Below the pieces are notes generated by a model. The model was not told the DNA's origin and made no database searches. It saw only the letters and a list, made by a program, of their open reading frames with translations. A stretch of 6,082 nt of DNA from Prevotella sp. (lineage in GTDB: Bacteria; Bacteroidota; Bacteroidia; Bacteroidales; Bacteroidaceae). Positions 1 through 5,403 of the stretch are shown here, one piece after another (positions within the stretch are counted from its first letter, which is position 1; each line of letters starts with the position of its first letter). The stretch spans positions 1 to 6,082 of the forward strand of contig JAFRZC010000022.1 in assembly GCA_017442765.1 (NCBI GenBank). Direction: 5' to 3'. A program made the position numbers and the translations under genes.

Positions 1-812
1 TCAATGTGTCCGCCACCGTGGTAGAAGTGCTCGCGGGTGGTGACGTTGAAGCGGTCCCAATAGCGGGCAATCATTTCGTTGGGACGGAAGTCGTTGTGAT
101 GCCATGTGGAGAGGATGAACTTGGCACGGGTGCGGCTGAGGACCTCGAAAAGTTCGTGCTCATCCTGTTCGGTCCAGCCGTTGTAGTAGTCGACGTAGCG
201 GCCGAAGTAGGGCGGGTCGCAGTAGATGATGTCGCCTGCCTCGGCGCGCTCGATGGTTTCGGCAAAAGGTACGTTGTTAAACTCCCATTGCTTGCGTTTG
301 ATGATGCGGGCGACGTGCTCTATCTGATTGCAAATCTTGGTGACGTAGGCGGGGGCGAAACGGTCGGGCTTCTTGCAAAACGGGATGTTCCAGTCGCCAT
401 GTCGGTTGAAACGCATCATGCCATTGAAGCCTGCGCGGGAGAGGAAGATGAAGTCGTAGGGGCTGTGCTCGCGGTTGAAGCGGTCGCGGACGAGGCGGAA
501 GTGGGCGTAGCCGTCGTCGTCGGCCTGGGCCAGCAGGCGGCTCTCGCTTTCGAGGTAGGCGCGCATGGTGTACTGCGTGACTTCGCCGTTCTGCATGGCG
601 CGGTAGAAGTTGATGATGTGCGGATTGGTGTCGCCTACGATGTGGGCACCGCGCATGGGTGAGTTGAAGCCCACGACGCCCGTGCCGAAGAACGGCTCTA
701 TCCAGCGGGCGTCGAGGTCGGTGCCGGAGGTCAGGATGAGGTCGTTAATCCAAGGCACGAGCTTGGTTTTGATACCCTGCGACTTGATGGGGGGTACGGT
801 GACTGTGGCCAT
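1..812 (-). CDS. EcoRV-type adenine-specific DNA methyltransferase (D12 class), partial at the window edge
   Basis: This is the modification half of a type II R-M system and should transfer a methyl group from AdoMet to N6 of adenine in the site cut by its partner. Seen: 270 codons run from ATG at 812 to the window edge without a stop. PPIKSQGIKTKL (residues 7-18) matches the N-terminal AdoMet-side motif of M.EcoRV. EPFFGTG (39-45) is motif I. FLSRAGFNGMMRFNR (123-137) is the D12-family RxGFNG segment. DPPY (199-202) is catalytic motif IV, followed by GRYVDYYN as in M.EcoRV. FILSTWHHN and REHFYH lie further on. M.EcoRV is about 298 residues by my recollection, so about 25-30 C-terminal residues are probably outside the window. 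The start lies 3 nt after the endonuclease stop, so translation is probably coupled. The class and the EcoRV likeness are very secure. The target sequence is inferred. Confidence 0.95.
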   Translation of the reverse strand, partial: MATVTVPPIKSQGIKTKLVPWINDLILTSGTDLDARWIEPFFGTGVVGFNSPMRGAHIVGDTNPHIINFYRAMQNGEVTQYTMRAYLESESRLLAQADDDGYAHFRLVRDRFNREHSPYDFIFLSRAGFNGMMRFNRHGDWNIPFCKKPDRFAPAYVTKICNQIEHVARIIKRKQWEFNNVPFAETIERAEAGDIIYCDPPYFGRYVDYYNGWTEQDEHELFEVLSRTRAKFILSTWHHNDFRPNEMIARYWDRFNVTTREHFYHGGGHI

Positions 813-815
813 AAG

Positions 816-1622
816 CTACTTCTTGAGTTTCTTGCGAATCTTCTGCTGCTTGTCGAGGTAAGCCTTGTAGGTCTCAAGGTTGTTGTAGCGGGGCTTGCCG
901 ATGCCGGCCTTCTTAGCGTCAGCGGCATTGAAGAAGTTCATCCAGTAGTCATCGAAAACGTCCTCGCCAAGGTCGGCGAAAGTTCCCTCTCCGTTCGTCA
1001 GCTTATCAACCTCTTTGATGCCGCCGATGTTGCGCGTGTTGTAGCTGCCTGGGGCGTCGCTGGCAATCTTCCACTTCGGCTGCACGAAGAAGACGAACTG
1101 CTCGATGACGGACTTGATGACTTCCAGCTCGTCCACGCTGTAGATGTCCTTCTCGTTCTTGTCCGTCACGCTCTGCTTGTAGAGCATGCCAATGACGAGG
1201 TGACACTTATAGTCATTGTAGGGATGGTCGGTGCTTTTCCTTACGTCGCGATTGCGGAAGTACCCCCAGTAGGAGCCAAGCGTTAGGCCGTTCACCTTGC
1301 GGTCGTCGCCATAGTAGCTCGATTTGAAATCGACCGCAAAAAAGTTGCCGTCCGCATCCTTGAACGTGAGGTCTGGGTAATAGTTTTGCTTCGAAGGTAG
1401 TTCCATCGTCATGCCGTTGCGACGGGCAAAAGCATCGAGGTGAGGAATGAGGATGATTTCGATGATTTTTGAGACTACTTTCGTATCATTCGTTATCGTA
1501 TAGACGTTTTTGTTCACATCGATGAAGCCCTTGACAATCCAGTCGCCCGTCTTCGTTTCGAGCAGCGACTTATAAGATTCCACTTCCTTGGTTAGGAGGT
1601 CTTGAAAAGTATCCTTGTCCAT
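816..1622 (-). CDS. EcoRV-like type II restriction endonuclease (PD-(D/E)XK)
   Basis: Predicted to cleave unmodified double-stranded DNA at a GATATC-like site in the cytoplasm. The protein has 268 residues from ATG 1622 (EcoRV has 245) and lines up with EcoRV over most of its length. NDTKVVSKIIE (45-55) matches SDTKVLSTIFE, giving K48 and E55 for EcoRV K38 and E45. KQNYYPD (78-84) matches the Q-loop and catalytic D74. VDFK (97-100) supplies the D90/K92 pair as D98 and K100. LTLGSYWGYFRN matches FTLGGYTSFIRN. GSYNTRNIGG (192-201) matches the recognition loop GSGNTTNIGS. DDYWMNF matches LDYWRNY. Two recognition-loop residues differ: Gly184 to Tyr194 and Thr187 to Arg197. An in-frame ATG at 1679 would add 19 residues, but it lies upstream of the -7 promoter box at 1647-1654, so 1622 is preferred. 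The gene is followed by its methyltransferase after a 3-nt gap. All catalytic residues are present. Identification rests on remembered EcoRV sequence. Confidence 0.93.
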   Translation of the reverse strand: MDKDTFQDLLTKEVESYKSLLETKTGDWIVKGFIDVNKNVYTITNDTKVVSKIIEIILIPHLDAFARRNGMTMELPSKQNYYPDLTFKDADGNFFAVDFKSSYYGDDRKVNGLTLGSYWGYFRNRDVRKSTDHPYNDYKCHLVIGMLYKQSVTDKNEKDIYSVDELEVIKSVIEQFVFFVQPKWKIASDAPGSYNTRNIGGIKEVDKLTNGEGTFADLGEDVFDDYWMNFFNAADAKKAGIGKPRYNNLETYKAYLDKQQKIRKKLKK

Positions 1623-1646
1623 AATTGCAACTATAAATATCGGGTA

Positions 1647-1654
1647 CAAAGGTA
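1647..1654 (-). promoter_or_regulatory. Bacteroidetes -7 promoter box (TACCTTTG) for the R-M operon
   Basis: On the minus strand the sequence reads TACCTTTG, a perfect match to the Bacteroidetes sigma-ABfr -7 consensus TAnnTTTG, 25 nt before the endonuclease ATG at 1622. No clear TTTG -33 element is seen at the usual spacing. Instead the upstream side holds overlapping palindromes, TTCCGGAA (1663-1670) and GGAATTCC (1667-1674), which could bind a regulator. The box is the core of a 19-bp element repeated exactly at 5956-5974. Confidence 0.65.
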
Positions 1655-1665
1655 CAAAGAATTTC
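1647..1665 (-). repeat. 19-bp promoter repeat, copy 1 (R-M operon)
   Basis: Plus-strand CAAAGGTACAAAGAATTTC is identical to 5956-5974. Similarity continues as CGGAATT here against TGAATT in the other copy. Both copies face the minus strand and include the -7 box plus the spacer side. Confidence 0.7.
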
Positions 1666-1676
1666 CGGAATTCCTT

Positions 1677-1684
1677 CATCTTTG
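1677..1684 (+). promoter_or_regulatory. Possible divergent -7 box (CATCTTTG) for the small plus-strand ORF
   Basis: CATCTTTG differs from TAnnTTTG at one position and ends 12 nt before ATG 1697. It would face away from the R-M promoter, with the TTCCGGAATTCC palindromes between the two. No -33 TTTG is visible. Eight-base matches with one mismatch are common by chance, so this is only a candidate. Confidence 0.25.
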
Positions 1685-1696
1685 CCTCACCTTTTT

Positions 1697-1876
1697 ATGT
1701 ATTTTAGGCGAAATCAGGCATCTTCAGTATACGCATCATCAAAAAAGGACGGGAAGCCATGCCGACCCGCATGGATCACCCCCGCCCAACAGCAGGACAT
1801 CACCGACATCTGCTCCCTCTACGGCTGGACCGGCCCCATCATCTACGACGGTGAGGAAGAAGGCTGGCTGTGGTAG
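1697..1876 (+). CDS. Small hypothetical protein, 59 aa (possible gene remnant)
   Basis: I do not recognise this protein. It runs from ATG 1697 to TAG 1874-1876; an in-frame TTG at 1682 could add five residues. From about residue 18 (KKDGKPCRPAWITP) to the end (DGEEEGWLW) the codons end almost always in C or G (ATC, ACC, CCC, GCC, CAG, GAC), like the certain genes nearby. The residues also look like a folded domain, with two Trp pairs or singles and an acidic tail. The first 17 residues are AT-richer, so the true start may be elsewhere or the ORF may be the 3' end of a decayed larger gene. It is divergent from the R-M operon, where controller genes often sit, but shows no helix-turn-helix pattern. 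A weak hairpin (1885-1901) lies just past its stop. It converges on the PIN gene with only 28 nt between the two stops. Confidence 0.45.
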   Translation: MYFRRNQASSVYASSKKDGKPCRPAWITPAQQQDITDICSLYGWTGPIIYDGEEEGWLW

Positions 1877-1884
1877 TTTTAGGG

Positions 1885-1910
1885 GGAGCTGATATAGTTC
1901 CACATTATTT
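1885..1910 (+). terminator. Weak hairpin plus T-rich tail after the small plus-strand ORF
   Basis: GGAGCT (1885-1890) and AGTTCC (1896-1901) can form a 6-bp stem with one G-U pair and a 5-nt loop. It is followed by ACATTATTTT. It starts 8 nt after the TAG at 1876. On the minus strand the same stem has an A-C mismatch, so it would act mainly for the plus-strand ORF. The stem is short, so confidence is low. Confidence 0.25.
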
Positions 1911-2310
1911 TAGCTTTTCCAGCAGTTCGGAATACTTCAAGATAGGTATGCCCGCATGTTCCTTGAGGTCGGTGAGGTCTTTGTCACCGCTGACGATATA
2001 ATCAACGGGAACGCTTTCGGCCATCGATAGGAGATAGAGGTCTTTCGGGTCGCGGATGTCAGACTTGGCCTCTATGGTAATATCGGTGACGAAGCAGACA
2101 TCATAGACCATTTCGAAGAAGTAATAGCGCGTCTCAGCAGAGATGAGTTTGTCGAACTTCTCGCGGGCAATGACTTTGCGGATTTCATCGAGTTCCTGCT
2201 CGCTAACATATACCTCCACATCGTGGCGACACAACACATCGGCCAGCGACGAGAGCCGCTTGCCAATCATGAACGAAATCCAAACATTTGGAGTCGAACA
2301 ATATTTTCAT
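1905..2310 (-). pseudogene. PIN-domain toxin (COG1569-like), frameshifted near its start
   Basis: PIN toxins are Mg-dependent ribonucleases held in check by a partner antitoxin. The C-terminal 121 codons (from an internal ATG at 2270) read IRDPKDLYLLSMAES, VDYIVSGDKDL and IPILKYSELLEKL, the hallmark acidic clusters of COG1569-type PIN proteins. The family's first strand, with the first catalytic Asp, lies upstream in another frame. ATG 2310 gives MKILFDS, while the downstream frame reads NVWISFMIGKRL. Joined, MKILFDSNVWISFMIGKRL is the expected family N-terminus. The two frames meet at AAA (plus-strand TTT 2287-2289), where two A's would restore one frame and give 134 residues. ATG 2310 overlaps the antitoxin stop as ATGA, the normal layout for such pairs. 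As written, the toxin would be a seven-residue start in the wrong frame, or a 121-residue protein lacking the first catalytic Asp. A sequencing or assembly error at this run is possible. Confidence 0.85.
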
Positions 2311-2528
2311 AGACCTTGGCGTACTGCGTTGATTTCAGCCTGAATCTCCTCGTCGGTCATCTGCGGGGTCTTCGGGCAGGAATTCTCGCCTGGCGAGTGT
2401 CCTTCGGCCGAGCGGATAAACCTTTCGACCGACGTGCGACGGTTGCGCATCGTCCAGCCCATGCGCTGAGCCAGCGTCTCGATGAGGGCCTTGTCCTGAA
2501 TAGGGATTGACAACACTAAATCTTCCAT
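2307..2528 (-). CDS. Antitoxin of the PIN toxin pair, 73 aa
   Basis: Small protein directly upstream of the PIN gene, sharing ATGA with its start. This order and coupling are standard for type II toxin-antitoxin operons, where the antitoxin is made first, binds the PIN active site and often represses the operon. Seen: an N-terminal strand-like segment (LVLSIPI, residues 4-10), a helix with LIETLAQRMGW (15-25), TSVERFI (32-38), a polar linker, and a C-terminal MTDEEIQAEINAVR (57-70). The last block is a motif I recall from many Bacteroidales antitoxins paired with COG1569 PIN proteins, and is probably the toxin-binding tail. The start at 2528 follows a GGAAGAG-like ribosome site and lies 30 nt after a TAACTTTG promoter box. 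The gene is intact although its toxin is frameshifted. The role rests on context and motif recall, and no DNA-binding fold is obvious. Confidence 0.75.
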   Translation of the reverse strand: MEDLVLSIPIQDKALIETLAQRMGWTMRNRRTSVERFIRSAEGHSPGENSCPKTPQMTDEEIQAEINAVRQGL

Positions 2529-2558
2529 AACTCTTCCTTGCTTTATGATTTACGTCGG

Positions 2559-2566
2559 CAAAGTTA
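2559..2566 (-). promoter_or_regulatory. -7 promoter box (TAACTTTG) for the toxin-antitoxin operon
   Basis: Minus-strand TAACTTTG matches the Bacteroidetes -7 consensus TAnnTTTG exactly, 30 nt upstream of the antitoxin ATG at 2528. The nearest upstream TTTG (2578-2581) is only 11 nt away, too close for a normal -33 element. Confidence 0.55.
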
Positions 2567-2652
2567 CTGTTTTTCCGCAAACTTTCGTCACCGCCGGCCA
2601 AAAATCTTCCGATATTTAACGTTCTGAAAGGGATTGTAAGGTTTTCCACCCT

Positions 2653-3738
2653 TTATTTCTCCACAGCCTCGTAATACTTCAGAAGCTTTTCGGCCCTCTC
2701 AATCATCTCCGAGAGCTGGGCATTGGGATGCTCCTCCTTGCGGGCGAGGTCGAGGAACTGTTGATAGTAGATTCTGGCCTGCTCATCATCCTTCTGTAGA
2801 TAGGCGTAGATGTTGGCAATGTTATAATAGGTGGCGATGGACGACGGATTATAGTCGAGATGGCGCTTCCAGGCCTCCAAGGCTTTGTCGTACTGATGGG
2901 TCAGGTAGTAGCCTTCGCCCTGCGAGAGCGTGATGGCCTTCATGATGGTGGTGTCGGGCCGCATCAGCTCGGTGGCAAGACTGAGGTAGCGCAGGCCCTC
3001 TTCGTAGTTCCCAAGATCGACAGAGACCACACCTAAGCGATAGGCACAGTTGGCGTGCTGCATCTGACTGAGGTAGAGCGCAGGGAGCAGGCATCGGTAG
3101 GCTTGGTCAAGGCTGTCCATCTGCGAGTAGCACATACCGGCAGAGTAGAGGGTGGTGAAGGTGGAGTCGCCCAGTTGGAGCAGCCGCTCGTACATGGCTG
3201 CCGACTTGTCGAACTTGCGGTCCATGAAATAGGCATCGGCCAGGGCACGGTTGACAAGGATGTGCGTCGAGTCCTGCTTGAAGTAGGCCTCTGCGTAGTC
3301 GATACCCTTCCACGCCTGCTTCTCCCTGACGAGGGCGGTAGTGAGGCCCGCCACCATCTCGCCATCCTCCGGGAAGCGTGCCACCAGGGCACCGGCCCAC
3401 CATGCAAACGAGCCGTTGTCGCCCAGCCGCTGGTAGCTGTTGCAGAGCTGGCGGAAAGCCTCGTGCGACAGGCTGTCCTCAGGCACCAGCTTCAGCAGGT
3501 CGGTCGTCTGGCGATAGTTGCCGCGATGATAATGGCAATTGGCCAGCTTGACACGCATCTCATAAGTGTCAGCCTTGTCGAAAGCTTCCTGATAATACTT
3601 CAGGGCCTCCAGAGTATTAGACCGCTGCATGCAACTGTCGCCCAACTGCAATATTTCATATATGTTATACTGGGCTTTGGCGGGCACAACCGCCAAAGCA
3701 GCGACGGCGAGGAAGATGGTAACGAAGGGGTTCTTCAT
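2653..3738 (-). CDS. Secreted tetratricopeptide-repeat (TPR) protein, 361 aa
   Basis: TPR proteins are helical scaffolds for protein-protein contacts. This one should be exported: residues 1-22 form a signal peptide (basic start, hydrophobic core FLAVAALAVV, AKA just before QYN). About seven to nine TPR-like helix pairs follow. The clearest are at roughly 26-60 (ALKYYQEAFDKA), 160-190 (ALADAYFMDRKFDKSAAMYERLL), 225-255 (LGVVSVDLGNYEEGLRYLSLA), 268-295 (GEGYYLTHQYDKALEAWKRHL) and 298-330 (YYNIANIYAYLQKDDEQARIYYQQFL). There is no enzymatic domain. It has its own -7 box, 176 nt downstream of the TonB-domain gene. A TPR gene after tonB and a pstS-like gene is an arrangement I recall from Bacteroides/Prevotella exbBD clusters, which suggests a periplasmic role beside energised outer-membrane transport. 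That role is inference. Confidence 0.9.
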   Translation of the reverse strand: MKNPFVTIFLAVAALAVVPAKAQYNIYEILQLGDSCMQRSNTLEALKYYQEAFDKADTYEMRVKLANCHYHRGNYRQTTDLLKLVPEDSLSHEAFRQLCNSYQRLGDNGSFAWWAGALVARFPEDGEMVAGLTTALVREKQAWKGIDYAEAYFKQDSTHILVNRALADAYFMDRKFDKSAAMYERLLQLGDSTFTTLYSAGMCYSQMDSLDQAYRCLLPALYLSQMQHANCAYRLGVVSVDLGNYEEGLRYLSLATELMRPDTTIMKAITLSQGEGYYLTHQYDKALEAWKRHLDYNPSSIATYYNIANIYAYLQKDDEQARIYYQQFLDLARKEEHPNAQLSEMIERAEKLLKYYEAVEK

Positions 3739-3762
3739 ATTCGGTCGTTAATTGTTCGACTG

Positions 3763-3770
3763 CAAAGTTA
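3763..3770 (-). promoter_or_regulatory. -7 promoter box (TAACTTTG) for the TPR gene
   Basis: Minus-strand TAACTTTG is an exact TAnnTTTG match, 24 nt before the TPR gene ATG at 3738. It is the same octamer as in front of the toxin-antitoxin operon. No certain -33 TTTG is seen. Confidence 0.55.
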
Positions 3771-3878
3771 CCTGTTTCTACTGTAATCCCTGCCCAAACG
3801 CCCTGACATTTGGAATCTTTTAACTACCTTTTTTAGTTCTTCGCACATGAGTCTATTCAGCGAATTGGTTAAAGGGAG

Positions 3879-3891
3879 TCGCCTACGGCGA
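3879..3891 (-). terminator. Small GC-rich hairpin after the TonB-domain gene
   Basis: TCGCC (3879-3883) and GGCGA (3887-3891) form a perfect 5-bp stem with a 3-nt loop, about 24 nt past the stop of the TonB-domain gene at 3915. On the minus strand it is followed by CTCCCTTTAA, a poor T-tract. It may mark the 3' end of the pstS-like/tonB transcript, but as an intrinsic terminator it is weak. Confidence 0.3.
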
Positions 3892-3914
3892 GAAATCATA
3901 CAAATCTCTCAAAT

Positions 3915-4334
3915 TTATAGTTCATGGTTGTTCATAGTACTGTCATTCGTTGAGCCTTTACACCTAAATATAATAGGTTGGGAATATTTCATACGGACGA
4001 TTTTCCCTCCTAACTGCCCGGGTTCCCATTTAGGCATCTTCTTGATAATGCGAAGAGCTTCTTTGTTTAATCTTGAGTCCGCTGATTTAGCTATGCTTAG
4101 ATTGGTTAGACTTCCGTCTGTTTCCACATAGAAGCTTACAACGACGCGCCCCTCTACTCCTTCTTCCTTGGCACTTTGGGGATAGCGCATATTACGTTTA
4201 ATAAACTCCATTACGGCTTTATCACCTCCAGGGAAACGTGGGCATACCTCGTATTGTTCGCAGTCGGTCTGTTGTGCATTCGCGGTGAGGACAGCGAACA
4301 CGGCGAATAATGCGGTGATGATGGTTTTCTTCAT
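3915..4334 (-). CDS. Secreted TonB C-terminal domain protein
   Basis: The TonB C-terminal domain (PF03544 type) normally contacts the TonB box of outer-membrane receptors. Seen: a signal peptide (MKKTIITALFAVFAVLTANA, then QQTD) and, from about residue 34, the full domain. Its landmarks are FPGGDKAVMEFIKRNMRYP, AKEEGVEGRVVVSFYV, DGSLTNLSI, LNKEALRIIKKMPKWEPG and a final PIIFR. There is no N-terminal membrane anchor and no proline-rich spacer, so it cannot reach ExbB-ExbD as classical TonB does. It probably works as a free periplasmic domain. A short unconserved tail (STNDSTMNNHEL) follows. An in-frame ATG at 4340 would add two residues. ATG 4334 is preferred because the bases GAAC before it are shared with the non-coding bases before the neighbouring pstS-like start. 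It follows that gene after 9 nt (3 nt from 4340), so the two are one operon. Confidence 0.9.
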   Translation of the reverse strand: MKKTIITALFAVFAVLTANAQQTDCEQYEVCPRFPGGDKAVMEFIKRNMRYPQSAKEEGVEGRVVVSFYVETDGSLTNLSIAKSADSRLNKEALRIIKKMPKWEPGQLGGKIVRMKYSQPIIFRCKGSTNDSTMNNHEL

Positions 4335-4343
4335 GTTCATTAC

Positions 4344-5345
4344 TTATTGATACACGATATATCCGCTTTCCTTCACGATGTCATTGTGCTGGCCCGTCGC
4401 AAGCTGATAGAACAGCTGATAGGCGGTCGATGACTTGTCGATGTCGGCGAGGACGCTGGCCATGACATGGGTCACGTAGGGGTAGCTGTTGTTCTCAATG
4501 GTCTGTTTGCTGGGTACGATGCCGTCAACGCCGATGACCTGTGTACGCTCATCGTTCACGATGGTATCGTAATAATAGAACGGTGTGTAGGCAATGCCGT
4601 TTTCGTCGTTCGCCAATTGGTAATAGGGAGCAAGCATTACATAGCCAACCATCTCGGGCCAGTCAATCATCGTCAGCCCGGCCATCACGATGGTTTCCAT
4701 CTTCTCCTGACTGCCGGAATTGGGATTGCGCACGTAAGGGTTGATGGTGGCGTCGTTGCCTCCCACCTCTTTCCAATTACGGATTTCGCCCGTGTAAATC
4801 TTCTGTATCTGCTCGATGGAAAGGTTGCGGACGGGGTTCTTCGGATTGACGATAAACACGAAAGCATCCTTTGCAACAGGACGGGAGAGCAGCTGGACGT
4901 CTTTCTCATCGGCATATTTCTGTTCGTCACGACTGATGCCACGGGCCGTAATGATGATGTCGTTCTCGCCGTCAATCAAACTGACGAATGAGCCGTGTGT
5001 GTTGCGGTTCTCAAGAATGCGTTGCAAAGCTTTATTGTCATCATCATTCAAAGTCTGGTATTGCGGAATAACGCACCACGTCCCATCGGTATGTAAACGC
5101 TGTCGCCATTGGCAACCGATGCCGAGCAGACGGCACATCAGCAGGTTCCTCAATGGCTCTGTGGAATCGGAGCCGTCGATGACGGGCGCATTGGAAAGGC
5201 TGAGCGTGGTTGTAGCCGTCGGCTTTTCCAAGCCAACCTCAACTGGGTCTATAATCAAAACGGGCGTATCGCCGTTATCATCGCTATTGCAAGATGCCAG
5301 CCCAAGTATTGTGGCGAGCAGAACGGTGATGATGGTTTGCTTCAT
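4344..5345 (-). CDS. PstS-like substrate-binding lipoprotein (PBP-like domain), 333 aa
   Basis: A periplasmic-binding-protein relative of phosphate-binding PstS, predicted to be a membrane-anchored lipoprotein. Seen: a type II signal peptide with lipobox LASC (Cys19), then an acidic linker NSDDNGD. VIDGSDSTEPL (55-65) matches the first ligand loop of the PstS/PBP-like-2 family. DIIITARGIS and KDAFVFIVNPKNPVRNLSIEQI are the typical core, followed by IYTGEIRNWKEVGG. RNPNSGSQEKME is the second anion-binding loop (family form R-x-x-x-S-G-S/T). The C-terminal half ends in a normal family tail. No ABC permease or ATPase genes accompany it, so it probably does not serve a PstABC importer. Its partner is the TonB-domain gene directly downstream. 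No TAnnTTTG box lies in the 85 nt upstream, which instead hold a strong stem-loop, so its promoter is unclear. The true ligand is unknown; phosphate is only the family default. Confidence 0.88.
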   Translation of the reverse strand: MKQTIITVLLATILGLASCNSDDNGDTPVLIIDPVEVGLEKPTATTTLSLSNAPVIDGSDSTEPLRNLLMCRLLGIGCQWRQRLHTDGTWCVIPQYQTLNDDDNKALQRILENRNTHGSFVSLIDGENDIIITARGISRDEQKYADEKDVQLLSRPVAKDAFVFIVNPKNPVRNLSIEQIQKIYTGEIRNWKEVGGNDATINPYVRNPNSGSQEKMETIVMAGLTMIDWPEMVGYVMLAPYYQLANDENGIAYTPFYYYDTIVNDERTQVIGVDGIVPSKQTIENNSYPYVTHVMASVLADIDKSSTAYQLFYQLATGQHNDIVKESGYIVYQ

Positions 5346-5367
5346 GTTCTTTGTCTGTCCTTATAAA

Positions 5368-5403
5368 AGCGGATAGTTCCGAATGTTTGTCGGTCTATCC
5401 GCT
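5368..5403 (-). terminator. Strong stem-loop terminator between the DUF2442 gene and the pstS-like gene
   Basis: AGCGGATAG (5368-5376) and CTATCCGCT (5395-5403) are perfect 9-nt inverted repeats. Inside them CCGA (5379-5382) pairs with TCGG (5390-5393), closing a 7-nt loop. On the minus strand the stem is followed by TTTATAAGG, giving a T-run of four with the last stem base. It begins 28 nt past the DUF2442 stop, so it fits an intrinsic terminator for the DUF4160/DUF2442 operon. It also lies only 22 nt before the pstS-like ATG, so it could act as a leader structure controlling that gene. Confidence 0.7.

Noticed and set aside
6..662. Long open frame on the plus strand (218 codons)
   Set aside because: It is antisense to the methyltransferase, whose motifs I and IV are unmistakable. 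The GC-rich third positions of the real gene leave the opposite strand open. Its product is low-complexity (Val/Ala/Gly/Asp-rich).
1623..1679. Upstream ATG extension of the endonuclease by 19 residues
   Set aside because: The -7 promoter box lies inside it, the added residues have no counterpart in EcoRV, and ATG 1622 gives a normal N-terminus.
1905..2270. PIN gene as an intact 121-codon gene starting at 2270
   Set aside because: That start would lack the first strand and first catalytic Asp of the PIN fold, while the missing piece is visible upstream in another frame and overlaps the antitoxin stop.
2627..2654. AAAGGG...CCCTTT inverted repeat at the end of the TPR gene
   Set aside because: A 6-bp stem with a 16-nt loop, overlapping the stop codon and lacking a T-run on the minus strand. 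Too weak to call a terminator.
3055..3786. Long open frame on the plus strand (243 codons)
   Set aside because: Antisense to the TPR gene, which has a signal peptide and clear TPR helices. It has no family features of its own.
3822..3838. AACTA...TAGTT inverted repeat between the TonB-domain and TPR genes
   Set aside because: Five AT-rich pairs around a T-run. Easily expected by chance in an AT-rich spacer and not followed by a T-tract on the transcribed strand.
4467..5376. Plus-strand open frames opposite the pstS-like gene
   Set aside because: They are shadows of a gene with a clear lipobox and ligand loops. Their translations show no domain pattern.
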